Notes: generated by a model from the letters alone, not told the origin. A stretch of 64,000 bases of DNA from Punica granatum (GCF_007655135.1 NC_045132.1:26096354-26160353), one strand, 5' to 3'; shown: positions 39,591 through 51,136, numbered from the stretch's first letter. Numbers and translations are program-made.

Positions 39591-42500
39591 GTGTGAGGAC
39601 CGCCTCGGCCTGTTCGGTATGATTTGGAGTAAAAGTGGGTTTATATATTATGGCTAGGGATCGAAAAGATATATACATATAAATATATTGGATAAGTGCC
39701 GGTATTCTATGTATTGAATCAGTATATACAGTGTGTAACACTCACCCATTCCCAAGACGAAAGAACAATCGTAAAACTGCTAGGCAAAGATGCACTCATC
39801 CCAAAACTAATTACAAACATGATCCCCAAACCAATCTAGCTGCTAAACTGAATTAGCAAGCTTAAACTTAACATTGAACATGGATAGGATCTCTGTAATA
39901 TGAGCTTTTTGTAATGGTACTTGGAAGTAGGATTGTCGGTTGATCTTTGATTCAAAAGATTGTTGAGTTTTACAAAATGAACCGCCTTTAGCACCGTTTT
40001 GTTATTTGGATGGTTTGTTATTGAATTTTTTGATTGACAAATATAACTTAATATCTACGGTGTGGCCAGAGATATTACATTCGAGGTTGGCAATGCTTAA
40101 ATGTATATGACGAGGAAGGGTTGATGCAAGCTGTTCTTCGGGAGCCCATAATCATCGGGACTCCTATTAATGACGATTTTGATGACTTGAGATTCGAGGA
40201 AAGATACACTGGTTAGGCACTGCTTGCATGAAGATAACGAGTACGGGTTGATGAAAGTTGTTCTTCAACAACCCATAATTATCGGGATTCGGGTTAACGA
40301 TGAATTTTCTCATTTGAGATATAAGGACATTTATATCGGTTGGATGGGGTGATTTAGAGGGGGCACATCGTCTTACTTGTTGGATACGGTACTGAATGGC
40401 GATGGGATGGGAGAAGAAGCCGAATAAATCCATTGGGTTATGAAGAGAATGATTCCGTGGCCCTATAATCATAATAGGGATTCTGATTAATGGTGATTTT
40501 TATGACTTGAGATTGGAGGACATATACACTGGTTAAGTAGGCGGATTCATGGAGAGCCATATCATTGCTTGTCTTGTTCGGTATGGAGATGCTTTTGGTC
40601 CTGAGTAGAATGATTCCAAGGCCTTATTAGATCATTCAAAATAGAGGGTTTGCACTTTCAATCGCTACCCTTTTGTCGCCCGTCACATTGGAGGACTCAG
40701 ATACGTTAATTCATTTAATATTGAATTGGATTGAATTGAACTAATTCCAAAAGAGTTGTAACTTAAACGTTATTTAGCATAATTATACAAGAATGGCTTG
40801 ATCCATTTTTAGTTGTGATAGTTGAATTTGGTTATAAATTTATCCTAAATTCCATGTTCTTATTTCACGGCTTAGTCTTTATTTCTTCCATGATATCGGA
40901 TAAAGTTACACCAACTGGAGCTTTCCGGGAATTATATTTGAATTAGTCACTTCGCCCGCGCGTTGCTCGTGATTATTATTCTTCAAAAAATTAGAGCATT
41001 TAATAAGAAATATGTACCATGATTTATACTATTAATCAAATTTAATTTGATCTTTAAAACGAGTAATTTGTTTATTGTTCTAGAATTTACTATGAAATAA
41101 TATTTAAGTTACCTCTTAATGAAATATACTAAATTCATGATTTATTCCTACTAAAATACCTTTCCTTGCCAACTAGTAAAGACCTTTATCTATGTGAAAG
41201 CAACAATATATTTATAAGTCATTTTTAAATATGTAAAATACTTTTACGAATAAGAATAGTAAAATCAAGTCATAATAGAGTTATTTTAACCGAAATTAAC
41301 GTAATTAATTTTATACTATATGGTTTTTATAAGAACTTTTAAATTTTTAAATAAAGTTAAATGCTTTCGATATTTCAAGTTCACCTTGCAGCTTCTAAAC
41401 AAAATAAAACACATCCAGACTTTAAAGTTTCAATTTAAACTATAAAAATGTAGCTGTTATTTTTATCAAATTAACATAGTATGTTATTGTATGGATGCAT
41501 TGTATGGTGTAAATAATATTATTTCATATCTTTCTTTAATATTCTTATTTAATTTTTTATTTAAGTAAAATTATTTTCATCAAATAAATACTTATTAATT
41601 AAGGCTATTGAAATACATAAAAAAAATGGATTAATTATTCATCCAAATTGATTTCCCTTTTTTTAAAAAAAATTCATTATTGTTAATGATAATTGTTATC
41701 AATGTTGCAAAATGAATTATCTTATAAAAAAAATTTAATTTCAGATATACTTATTTGTCGTGATCTAAATCAAAATTCGTTATTGTAATTTATTCCTAAA
41801 CTTTTAATTTTAACTTCAATTTTAAGCAAAATGTCAGGGTAAATTTTTTTAAGTAAATTGGCTGATTCTAAAATATGCTTAAAACAACTTCATATAAAAT
41901 ATATAGATTATACATTATTATTGGAGATAATCCACGATATCATAAATCGAAGACTATAATCATTCTATTGAATTAATTGCACCTAGATAAAATTAATATT
42001 ATGTATTAGTTAATGCTATATTATTTTTTAGTATTTTCTTGGTAATTGATGTTATGGGTTTAATAAAAATTAACCATGTAAAAAATAAAGATAGTTAATT
42101 AATGTCATGAGGTATATATGTCAACAGTCGTGCGATGAAAAGCTGAGGATTTGAGCTCTTGACAAATTTCAAGAAAGGACGTTAATCCTCGCTCTATCGC
42201 TTGCCATATTATATATAGATTATGTATAGATACTGGAAAAGGTCAATATATAGAGGAGGAATTAGATTAATTGGATATAAATCAATGATTCTTAGTCATT
42301 AAACCAAGAAGATGTTTTGATAGAAGAAATTAATTAATTAATTGGATATGGATTAATTAATTTTATCGGTGTGTATCATGATATTAGGAAATCAACAGAT
42401 CCTGAAAAATTCAATTCGGACGGGGTCGGTTCATTAATAAGAGCAAAAAATTATCTCAATAAATGATATTCTCCATTCACAAGATCTAATTGAAAAAGAT

Positions 42501-43013
42501 TTTGGATATCCGAAGAAGAAATAAATAGATTGGAGAATATATTGAAAAAATTATAAATAACATCGATAATTACGCAAATCTATTCATAAATTAATATTAT
42601 TAAATTAAGGATAAAAGAGAAGGCATCCCAATTCATATGCTAATTCTAATTTAGGAGGCCACTTAGGCTGATTAGTTGCCTATAAATATTTATATTCCGG
42701 AAGGGTGAATAAAAAATCAAAATATTACATATTCAACTTCCTTATAAATATTTATATTCCGGAAGTGAAAATCGTGTTGGAGATGCCGTCATTTTAGATG
42801 CATGTGGGAATTAAAGAATGATTTTGCAACAATCGAAGTACATACTTAATAACAGGGACTTGCGGGCGAAGCTATTTCCATAAGGACATGAGAAATCGTG
42901 CTATAATAAGCCGAGGGTTTGAAAAATCGAGCGACTCAATGAAAGCTTAATAAGCTTTTTATATGCCTTCGTTCTTAAAATCCTTTTGTCAACAGCAAAT
43001 TCCACAAACATTT
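38570..43013. other. Gene-poor A/T-rich region right of the NAC array
   Basis: Contains an (AT)n tract at about 39199-39229, the end of the segmental duplication (to about 39590), a three-copy degenerate repeat at about 40110-40540, and a 25-bp direct repeat at 42679-42703 and 42741-42765 that holds the palindrome ATAAATATTTAT. From 40930 to 42650 the DNA is very A/T-rich and featureless. I find no gene. Confidence 0.6.
40110..40540 (+). repeat. Three diverged copies of an approximately 110-bp unit
   Basis: Units near 40130-40215, 40260-40345 and 40455-40540 share, in the same order, CCATAATYATCGGGA/CTATAATCATAATAGGGA, ATTAATGRYGATTTT, TGACTTGAGATT and GGAYATATACACTGGTTA. The spacing is irregular. 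The first copy reads a short frame (IIGTPINDDFDDLRFEERYTG) that stops at once, so a decayed coding repeat is possible, but I recognise no family. Confidence 0.7.
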
Positions 43014-43654
43014 AGGGCATGTTTGATTTCGGAATTTAATTTTAATTTGATTTTGATTTTGATTTTGATTGTGGAAAAGGAAGAATGAGATGATGTTATA
43101 AATTTGACTTGGGAAACGTGTATTTTTGTTATGTAGTGAGTAGAGTTAAAATCAAAATCATAATTCTAAAATCAGATTATGAAAATAAACGCAGCCTTAC
43201 GGTCAAAAAAAGCAAAATCCTTTTCTTCACATTTGGGGCTGGGCCCAAATTCAATGGACCTAATAATTCTAACCGACTCAGCCATTATTATGACACCGAC
43301 AGCGATACATCCGTAAACTATAAATGGAAGCCCCGACTTGTCCGGCTGACTAAATCGAACTCGAAGAAAGAGAGTTCGGTCTTTGCATCTGCTTCTGCTG
43401 CGTTTTATGTAACAGATTGACGAAGACGAAACGCATCCCTTTCCGTTTCCCAGCATCAGCGATGAAGGTTACGGACCTGTTTGGTTTCGGAGTTTTATTT
43501 TAGAATCATGATTTTGATTTTAACTCTACCCACTATACAATAAAAACATACGTTTCCCAAGTCAAATTTATAATAACATCTCATTTGTCATTTTCTACAA
43601 TCAAAATCAAAATCAAAATCAAAATTACTTTAACTCTGAAACCAAACACACTCT
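43014..43654. mobile_element. 641-bp foldback element built from two inverted MITE copies
   Basis: Left arm 43014-43200 and right arm 43471-43654 are inverted copies, sharing for example GACTTGGGAAACGT against ACGTTTCCCAAGTC and AGAGTTAAAATCAAAATCAT against its reverse complement. Each arm alone also has MITE-like ends (GTTTGGTTTCGGAGTT ... AACTCTGAAACCAAAC in the right arm). The outer ends read AGGGCATGTTTG and CAAACACACTCT, and the same six bases ACATTT flank the whole unit (43008-43013 and 43655-43660), so the two arms plus about 270 bp of interior probably moved as one element. Confidence 0.82.
43201..43470 (+). other. Interior of the foldback element, promoter-like
   Basis: This non-repetitive interior contains CTATAAATG at about 43317-43325, a good TATA box on the plus strand, and is less A/T-rich than its surroundings. 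It looks like captured host sequence. Short frames on both strands show no known motif. Confidence 0.4.
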
Positions 43655-46260
43655 ACATTTCCGATGGATTTTATCTCTTCAGTTGTCGCGCTGACCTGTC
43701 CCTGAGATCGATCATCATGTGCTTATGACGATGCTTCCTCCTCCTCCTCATTGCAGGGCTTCCATGCTCGTCTTCGAGACCGCGAAGAAGATAAAATATA
43801 AACTTGCTCGCCCTATAGAGGAAGAATACCAATTTAGACTAGATCCGCCTTTGCTTTTCCGTGATTCACTGTACGGTTTTCTGGTCGACAGATGAGTCGT
43901 CCTCCGTGTTTCCTACATGCGTTCAATGATTGATCATCTGTTTGGCTGATTAAGGATGCTTCTGTTTTAATTCGACTGAATCACTGACTGCCTGCCGGTA
44001 TCTAAGATTCATTCTTTTCCTGCCGCAAGTTCTATTCAGTTCCATTCCTGATTAGAAAGTATATATAAATATGTAATTTGCTGGTGGAATATAAAAACTG
44101 TTTCCATGGCGAAGTAGGATAAGGGCAACTGTTGCGTATGTAGCTTAGGTATATCTCCTTCTTTAGCAAAAAAGAATAATTAAAAAAAAAAAAAGAAACG
44201 AAGCCTGGGCCCTTGCATCTGTTATAACCTCAAACTATCGAATCGGTGTTTACGCAGCACATCCTTCCTTCCTTGCTTTAGTTTCTAGATCTGTAAAATT
44301 AGAGAAGAATTCGTCTCTCCTGCCATGTTGAATATCACATTAGTAAGCCAGCGTCAAATTTTGGTTTTATGTGCCCTAATCTGTTCATTATTTTCCCGAG
44401 AAGAGAGAAAATCTACTAAATTTGTGAACAGATGCGTTTTCCACCGCCACCGCCACAGGCTAAGTTTTGCCGGATGACGCCTAAAGAGATGGATGGAGGC
44501 CTTCTCAGCTAAGGTGAAGAAAAGCCAGGTAAATAAGATATATATCTAATTTGCGAATGAATGCACTTCATTCTTGTGGCTCGTCCTCCTCTTACAGGGA
44601 TTTCGTCATCCTCCACTCGTTCTGATTGGCTTAAAATCTAGGACTTCGATGTCGATGGCTTCCCTCATATCTATAGCCACATGATTCGACCGGCTTGACC
44701 AGGAGATTTTGACCCTGCCCACTACGACCACTTTCTTCGGCTTGCTGTTGCTAATTACCTACAATGCCTACCAGGTTAGCTCAGGCTTGTCGGCTGATTT
44801 TATTTCTGCATACACATTACACTGGCATCCGTTCACTCTTTTGTGTTGATTGCTTGTTTAATTCTACTCGGACCTAACATTAATTTGAATCGTTGTACCT
44901 GAACTGTCATGCATAGTTGGGCATAGTAATACAAATCCAGTTCTACTGTGAAGGTACTCTTTGGTTGTGCTAATCAAACTTGAAAATGAGGCTGGGATCA
45001 TCAGTCTTGAGAATAAGAACTGATTAATTTTGTTGGCCTCTCAGCCCACGATGATATGCAATCCCCGGCTTCTGAAGTCGAATTACGAACGTTGTGGTAG
45101 TTCTATGATTCAATAAATGACATTCGAGGCCTTGGATTGTGCTGCTGGTACTTTTAAAGTGCACAAGGCTCGTGCGTTTGAGAGGTTTCAACTCGACCGA
45201 TCGTATTGCTACTTTTGCAGGATCAAAGGTTATACATTCAGTCGATTGAGTTCCCCATTTGATTTTTTGTTTTAACTGGACTAAACTAATCGTCTGTCCC
45301 CATTCTGCCCCCACATATATAAATTTTGCTTGCTCTCCAATTTTCTGTAGGATCAAAGAAGATTTCTCCGATGCCTCCTGGTGCTAATGGCCCTTCTCGC
45401 CCCATGATTGTAGATTATAACCACTGTAGCCTGGTTTTCGGATAGAACCGTAGGAGAAGGATTATATTTATGTTTCCGGTTTGCTTGCTGGTTCCGTGAA
45501 TGGGAACGGAGGAAATTGGAAGATATGCTAAACGTGAAGAAGCTAAGCTTTGACTGGACTCCTAATAGCAAGGTAGCTGTTCCGGGGTCCTGGCCGAGAT
45601 GAGGCATGATGTAATAGAAAAGGAAGTCCATCGACTTTAAGTAGACATATTATTTATCTCGTGTTCAATGTAATTAAGCAACAATTAGCTAATGATGCTT
45701 ATGTACATATATATATATATATATATATATACCGATCCGGAGTGGAATGATTTCGGTTTTCTATTCCTTCTCATCTAGTTCTGGTTGGGAACATGTATAC
45801 TCGTGGCTTAAAAATTAGTACTGCTGCAGATTTTCTTCCAAGAAGTTACCTAAATACAATAAGGTAACAAGTAGTTAGTACCACTGACTTCCTCATTATC
45901 CCGTTCCCAAGTCTTCCGACCTCCCATCGGATATCAAAATTATCGAATGTCGGTCTCACTACACAGAATAGATACAATAATTGCTTCTTCTTACCAGATC
46001 AGCGAGAGTACTTAATATGTCATGAATATTAATATGATTTGTAAGTATGTACTCCTTTATATTCATAATTCCAGTTATGAGTAAGATCCCTCGAATAATC
46101 TTATTTCTTTGCGGAGATGCTCTGCCCTGAATTGTGCAATAGTACCATTCGCAGAATCATATATTTTTTATAAACGTTTTGCGCCTTACGATATAAACTC
46201 GGGCCTCGACCATAACATAATCAACAAATAGGTCTGATTGTAATTCTATTAAATAACGGA
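43655..46260 (+). other. Unrecognised, possibly degenerate transcription unit
   Basis: The base composition is closer to genic than in the region to the left, and several exon-like pieces with plausible splice borders exist: a short start MEAFSAKVKKSQ before a GTAAAT at about 44528, a hydrophobic frame ending FFGLLLLITYNAYQ before GTTAGC at about 44773, and DQRRFLRCLLVLMALLAP after a TGTAG at about 45351. They do not join into one clean protein that I recognise, and other frames have stops. It may be a decayed gene or a long non-coding RNA. An (AT)n tract lies at 45707-45730. The right end is S40 3' UTR. Confidence 0.3.
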
Positions 46261-46439
46261 GATAAAAAGCCAAATCTGAATTTTGTCATTGAAATTCAGA
46301 ATGTAAATGAATTTCGATTTTTAGGGTTCTACAAAAGTAAGACCAATAATAATAATAAGAATTAGCCTGCCTTATCATGATGAACTCTTCCTGGAGACGG
46401 AGATCGGATAGCAAACTATAAATATAGCGTTGGATTTGG

Positions 46440-47060
46440 TCAATCGAGAAAACTGGTCTGTCGAAACACTGCGTTCCGCACCTGTCGGAGATCCCTACCC
46501 TTGAGCGTCCTCCTGGCTCCTTCGAGCACCGAGAATGCCGCCATCTGTGATTGTGCCAAGCTCTTTGCCACCATCTCGTGAGGCGGCACCATGGTCCTAC
46601 TATCATCGGCTTCATCATCATCATCATCATCATCGAGCTCCCAGTGATGATGCCTTTTGATCATTGCTGCAGTCAAAACCGGCACGGTCACCGGCATCGA
46701 TTGGTGATACCTTCCTGCTGTCGGATTGGACTGTTCATTCGACTCCTTTGGGATCGTCCTTGACGAGGAAGCGGCAGATTCTTCGAGTACCCGCTTGTGG
46801 TCGAAGTTGGAGCGAGCCCTGTGCTCCCGGAGTACACCGAGGATGCCAAAGCTCTCGGACAGAATTATCAACAAGGTCTTCCGTTGGATGTGAAGGGGTG
46901 TGGTGGACAAGGAACGAGGGGAGGATCGATCGTTGGTGTGGCTGAGGTTGGACAAGATCAAATCGTCCATCCAGAAAATGTCATCCTCGGAGAGCTCATC
47001 ACAGGCGGCGGTGGAGCTGCCGGAGCTATCATATTGGGATTGCCCATGAGTTGGGAGCAT
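46440..47060 (-). CDS. Senescence regulator S40-family protein (DUF584)
   Basis: A single-exon frame of 206 aa on the minus strand. The family hallmarks are in order: an early acidic ELSEDDIFW near residue 23, a central stretch ending RTIPK, a basic/hydrophobic SMPVTVPVL segment, an Asp run, MVPPHEMVAKSLA and the C-terminal signature GARRTLKGRDLRQVRNAVFRQTSFLD-like end (positions of about 181-206). S40 proteins are small nuclear plant proteins induced in leaf senescence and by stress hormones. A TATA box (TTATAAAAG, about 47139-47147) lies only 80 bp upstream of the chosen Met. Two upstream ATGs lie between, one of them opening a frame that resembles an S40 N-terminus, so the true N-terminus is uncertain. 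Confidence 0.88.
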   Translation of the reverse strand: MLPTHGQSQYDSSGSSTAACDELSEDDIFWMDDLILSNLSHTNDRSSPRSLSTTPLHIQRKTLLIILSESFGILGVLREHRARSNFDHKRVLEESAASSSRTIPKESNEQSNPTAGRYHQSMPVTVPVLTAAMIKRHHHWELDDDDDDDEADDSRTMVPPHEMVAKSLAQSQMAAFSVLEGARRTLKGRDLRQVRNAVFRQTSFLD

Positions 47061-47100
47061 CCTGAGGATCTGAACCGCCGGGTCGTTTGGAATGACCTGT

Positions 47101-47121
47101 TTAGGTCCATGACGGATCCAT
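47101..47121 (-). promoter_or_regulatory. Short upstream ORF ahead of S40
   Basis: A six-codon frame (MDPSWT then stop) sits between the S40 TATA box and the main start. A second upstream ATG at 47110 opens an overlapping frame of about 50 codons that runs past the main Met. Both could lower translation of the main frame if the transcript starts upstream of them. Confidence 0.5.
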
Positions 47122-47593
47122 ACCGATCTCCGCCGGTGTGAGAGAATTCTTTTATAACGAGGAGTAGGTTAATGGCCGGTGAATGAAAGAGTGGCGGGTG
47201 CCTGCTATAAATGGAAAGGGTCGTTATAAATTATAATCAGTTGCACCACCTTTAGGAGGAGCACGTTATCTCGACCGTCACCGAATGAGGTTGCAACATT
47301 ATTGATGATCAATAACAACTCGATCAGGTAGACTGAATACTCAAGATCTCGACTCATCCGAATGGCATTTACTAAAAGCTGCCACTTAATAGTGTTTCCA
47401 ATCAAGACTTTTTTATTAATCGACTCAAGATACTACAATGTTTTTCAACAGCGCGACTTGGTAACATACGTACACGACCCAACCGAGATGCCAATGCTAT
47501 ATAAAGAAGGACCTCACTACACACAGTTGGCTGCACGGAATCAGGAAGAAGCCCCAAAAAATGATTAAAATTGGTCATTAATTAATTAGCTAC
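47122..47593. other. S40 promoter and peroxidase 3' UTR
   Basis: The TATA box TTATAAAAG on the minus strand at about 47139-47147 belongs to S40. The remainder is the S40 promoter and the 3' UTR of the peroxidase gene upstream in the same orientation. A second TATA-like CTATATAAAG lies on the plus strand at about 47497-47506, but no plus gene follows it. Confidence 0.5.
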
Positions 47594-48905
47594 TCAGCGT
47601 TTGTTGATGACTCTGCAGTTCCTCCTGATCTCCCCTGGGAGACCGCTGTGGATTGCCCCGAGCTTCACCATGGCAGAGCCAAACCGTGTCACAAAGTTGG
47701 TAGCGTTGGCCAAAGCTGCCACGGTAGACTTGGTGAGCGGATCCAAGGCCAGCTGCTGGTCAATCTGCAAGATTCCTCGACGAGCTACTACTTGCTTATA
47801 GAACAAGCTGTCAACAATCAGGGCGCTCGTGGCATTCTGATCGAGATTAACTGCGTTGTCAACAGATGAAGTCCTGGAGCACCTCAACCGGAGGGTGTTT
47901 ACCAAAGCAGGGTTCATGGTTGGGTCGGGTTTTCCAGTCCCTCTAAAATTGTAGAGCCGGTCCATAATGAAGGAGCAATGCGTTATCCCGACGGTGTGGC
48001 CCCCTGTTCGAGTAAATCATTCCCGTCAAAGCATGACATAGTTGTGGTCACTCCTGTTCCAAGAGAGTTAACCGTTCTTATACCTAGAAGAAGGACCGTG
48101 TCGGTTGCAGTCAATCCCTTCTTAGCAAAGGCTGAGAGAACTTGGGACACTGAGACTGAAGGAGATGGGAGGTTAACGTTGCTTGCGAGGGATGTTTTAC
48201 CGTCCAGCCTTCCCGTTTGCACAGCATACCTTCCTCCCTTCGCCTGCCCGGTCGAGAAAAAGAACGTAATTCCAGCATCCATACACAAGAATATCGAAAA
48301 TTCATATACATGTAAAGAGATACATCATTTAGATAGAGAGAGTACTGTGTATATGTGCTATATATGGTTACCAGTTCTACAGCATCTCTTGTGGCCATAA
48401 CGATGATGTCCGCACAGGAGATGACTCCCGGACAGATAGACTCGAGAATGCTCTTTATTGTGTCGATCAGCTCATAACCCCTCACGCTCCCATTCGCGCC
48501 TGCAGTTTTTTCGCTCGATGGCCCGTCCAATAGTATTGATGCATCACATCCCTTCTCGTACAATACCAAACAAAAAATGAGAGAGAAAAACACAGTCGTT
48601 ATTTGACATTGACAGATTGCTAGCTCCGCATGCAGCATGCGGGCTGTCTTATTAATCGAACTGCATCTTACATTGACAAAGCAGTCATGGAACTGCAGGC
48701 GGAGGAGGGCAGCGACCAGGGTCGGGTCCTTAGCGAGCCGAAAGCTCACGACTGTTCTCACGATGGCCTCCACATCCACGAACCCACATTTTCGGTTGTA
48801 GAACCCAACCTGAAGTGCGGAGCTCCGGCCGGTGAAGGCTGAGAGGACGAGGAACAGGGCTAGCGCCACAGCGGGTACAGAATTAGCTGAGATCTTCTTC
48901 TTCAT
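47594..48905 (-). CDS. Class III secretory peroxidase
   Basis: Four exons on the minus strand: 48905-48672, 48551-48372, 48243-48084 and 48003-47594. They sum to 984 bases, giving 327 aa, with the classic three-intron layout of plant peroxidases. Residues 1-30 are a signal peptide; an upstream in-frame Met at 48926 would add seven residues. The distal site is LRLQFHDCFV (R69, H73) and the proximal heme ligand is H194 in GGHTVGITHC. Calcium and disulphide positions also look normal (GCDASILLD, SCADI, RRNCRV). The protein is expected in the apoplast or vacuole, using hydrogen peroxide to oxidise phenolics or lignin precursors. It is closest in feel to Arabidopsis peroxidase 44/28-like sequences. 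It seems complete and functional. Confidence 0.95.
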
Positions 48906-49405
48906 ATTAATCCGTACGTGTTTCACTCAACTCCACCAGCTATATGGCTCGATGAAATGAGTATTGAACAACCCCAACTAATATTAATTTGAATTACTTT
49001 GCCCGTGATCCCAAGGGACAAATATGTTTTTCTTTTGTAGAAGATCAATCACAGCGAGTGGATGAAGTATATGTTTTTTTTTAATAGATGAAGTATATGC
49101 TGTCAAGGACGATATGGGTCGCACGACCACCTCTCTACGTGTCTAAAGTCATGAATCCAGGGGTACACACACCAAGTCAACGTCCATGCTGCTGATTAAT
49201 AAAAGTCAACGTGCTGACAATCGCTCGATATATAATCCAAAGGCCACGATAAACCTATCTCCCTTAAATTCAAGTTACCCAAAGTACCCCTCCAATATTG
49301 GCACAGATCAGGAGAACAGGGAGGCCAGTATGGTCAATTGGCATTTCCTCCATGATTCCGGAGCCGCTCACACTCAATCCTTCACACAGCCAGAGGGGCC
49401 AAGAA
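48906..49405. promoter_or_regulatory. Divergent spacer between peroxidase and LEA-2 genes
   Basis: The two genes point away from each other with 500 bp between start codons, so both promoters lie here. TATA-like GATATATAATC at about 49227-49237 faces the LEA gene. No other gene is visible. Confidence 0.5.
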
Positions 49406-49993
49406 ATGAATTCCCCAAATCCCTCTGCAAAATTTTTCATGGGCAGGAGGGTGAAATGGAGCTGGAGCTCGGCGTTGATCGGAGCCGTGTCGGCAGGAGC
49501 GGCGGCGGCGGCACTGTCCCGGGCGAAGCCCCGGGACCCGACCTTTCACCTCATCTCCATCAGCCTCACCTCCTTCAAGCTCAACCTTCCCGTGCTCGAT
49601 GCCGAGGTGATCCTCACCGTCCACGTCACCAACCCCAACATCGTCCCAATCCACTACTCCTCCACCACAATGTCCATCTTCTATGACGGCTCCCTGCTGG
49701 GGCTCGCCGAGGTCGCCGCCGGCCACCAGCCGCCGCGGTCCTGCCAGCTGCTGCGCCTCCCGGCGCGGCTGGATGGGCTGGAGCTGGCCCACCACGCCGC
49801 CAAGTTCCTGGCGGACGTGGCCAGGCGGGAGATGGTGTTCGACGCGACGGTGGACATCGAGGGGACGGCGAAGGTGCTGTGGTGGGAGCACCGGTTCAAG
49901 GTGCACGTGGACAGTCACGTGACGGTCGACCCGGTCTTCCTCGACGTCATCGGTCAGGAAAACCAGTCGGAGTTGGAAGTCTTCGTGGGCTAA
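49406..49993 (+). CDS. LEA-2 / NDR1-HIN1-like family protein
   Basis: Intronless frame of 195 aa. I chose the Met at 49406 because upstream residues from the Met at 49298 look non-coding; that start would give 231 aa. A short basic N-terminus is followed by a weak hydrophobic segment (about residues 18-38, SSALIGAVSAGAAAAAL) and then an LEA-2 beta-sandwich domain: FKLNLPVLDAEVILTVHVTNPN, a tyrosine/serine strand, and a repeating V-x-V strand pattern to the end. The family includes small membrane-anchored stress proteins. It matches the kind of LEA glycoprotein gene found next to nicalin/NAC in Arabidopsis (AT3G44380, from memory). The coding part is strongly GC-rich (over 60%), unlike its surroundings. 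Confidence 0.85.
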   Translation: MNSPNPSAKFFMGRRVKWSWSSALIGAVSAGAAAAALSRAKPRDPTFHLISISLTSFKLNLPVLDAEVILTVHVTNPNIVPIHYSSTTMSIFYDGSLLGLAEVAAGHQPPRSCQLLRLPARLDGLELAHHAAKFLADVARREMVFDATVDIEGTAKVLWWEHRFKVHVDSHVTVDPVFLDVIGQENQSELEVFVG

Positions 49994-50865
49994 AAGCCTT
50001 AAAGCCCAACAACAAGAAAGCTTCCCATAAATCAATTGTGGATTAAATAGTGATTTGCTTGGAAAATGTGATTTATATAAAGTAATGAAAGTTTCATCTT
50101 ATCTTATTACCTGTCAATCGAAGGTTGGGAATTCCCGGTCGGACCGAATTGACTCATATATCATCATATTTGTCGTAGTCGGACAATATTCCGACTTTAA
50201 AGTTATCCATAGTATCTATCTTCCAATCCATCAAAGCATAGACAGTCTCTAATTAACATCGGTCGGTCTATTATCTATGATGTATCGAACAGAAACAATT
50301 GTGTAAGAATTGGGCCCACTATATAAATTTTTAGTATTTATTTAACCTCTCACATCAAACAGAAAGGCCCAATCATCTTGTCGATAAGCATTGCACGCGC
50401 TCAACTAAAAACATGATTACATCTGAAGGAAAACGCGATTATGACGCACAAGTGGACGGCTTTATTAGTAAATAAATGAGATTCTGTTACCTAATTACTG
50501 CCCTTCATTGCCCTCATATTCAATTAACACTTTGAGTTTCCATAAAAGGGTAATTAATAAGATCATTTGCTACTAAAAAATGTGATCATTTAAGATTTTT
50601 TGCCCGAATTATTTGTTTTATCGAGTATATTTTGACCGGTAGAAAAGATTATCCGAATTTTACATATCTTTTCCTCTAAATATCCTATTGTGAGAAGGAA
50701 TGATGACTTCCACCTTATCGATTCCCCTAAAGTCAACTTTGGCTAAAGTTGGAGCAGTAAATAAATAAGGAAGATTGTAAAATGGAAAGCCCAAGTTTAA
50801 AGAAATTACATGCTATGAGTATTAATCTAAATTAACAAAGTAAATCACTACCAACAAAAAGTATT

Positions 50866-51018
50866 AATTAAGTGGTAAGCAATTCACCCAATGTAAGGAG
50901 AAAAATATGAGTTCGAATGAAGCACAGTTGTTGGTTGAGGGAATAACCTTTAATGCTCGATCTCTTGGTTAGTCAGATCTCATTGGGCTCTGGATATCAG
51001 GATACACACAAAAAAAAT
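50866..51018 (+). mobile_element. Candidate tRNA-derived SINE
   Basis: An A-box-like TAAGTGGTAAGC at about 50869-50880 and a B-box-like GAGTTCGAATG at about 50909-50919 lie about 40 bp apart, followed by a unique stretch and a terminal A-rich run (CACACAAAAAAAATC). This is the layout of a tRNA-derived SINE. I could not define target duplications, and the B box is imperfect. Confidence 0.45.
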
Positions 51019-51136
51019 CACAAAAAATCTCACCCAAAAAAGAAAAGTGAATTCAATAAAGATAACAAATAAACTTACTCAACAAAGGAAAGAAAAAATA
51101 AAGAAAATATACTATCCACCAATTTTATTTGCGCCA

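Noticed and set aside
48003..48084. Apparent loss of the proximal histidine in the peroxidase (frame reads through as LLGIRTVNS)
   Set aside because: That reading runs into intron 3. Splicing 48084 to 48003 restores GGHTVGITHC, so the heme ligand is present.
49382..50035. Minus-strand frame of 217 aa opposite the LEA-2 gene
   Set aside because: Shadow frame caused by high GC at third positions of the LEA-2 gene. It has no recognisable domain, while the plus strand has a clear LEA-2 pattern.
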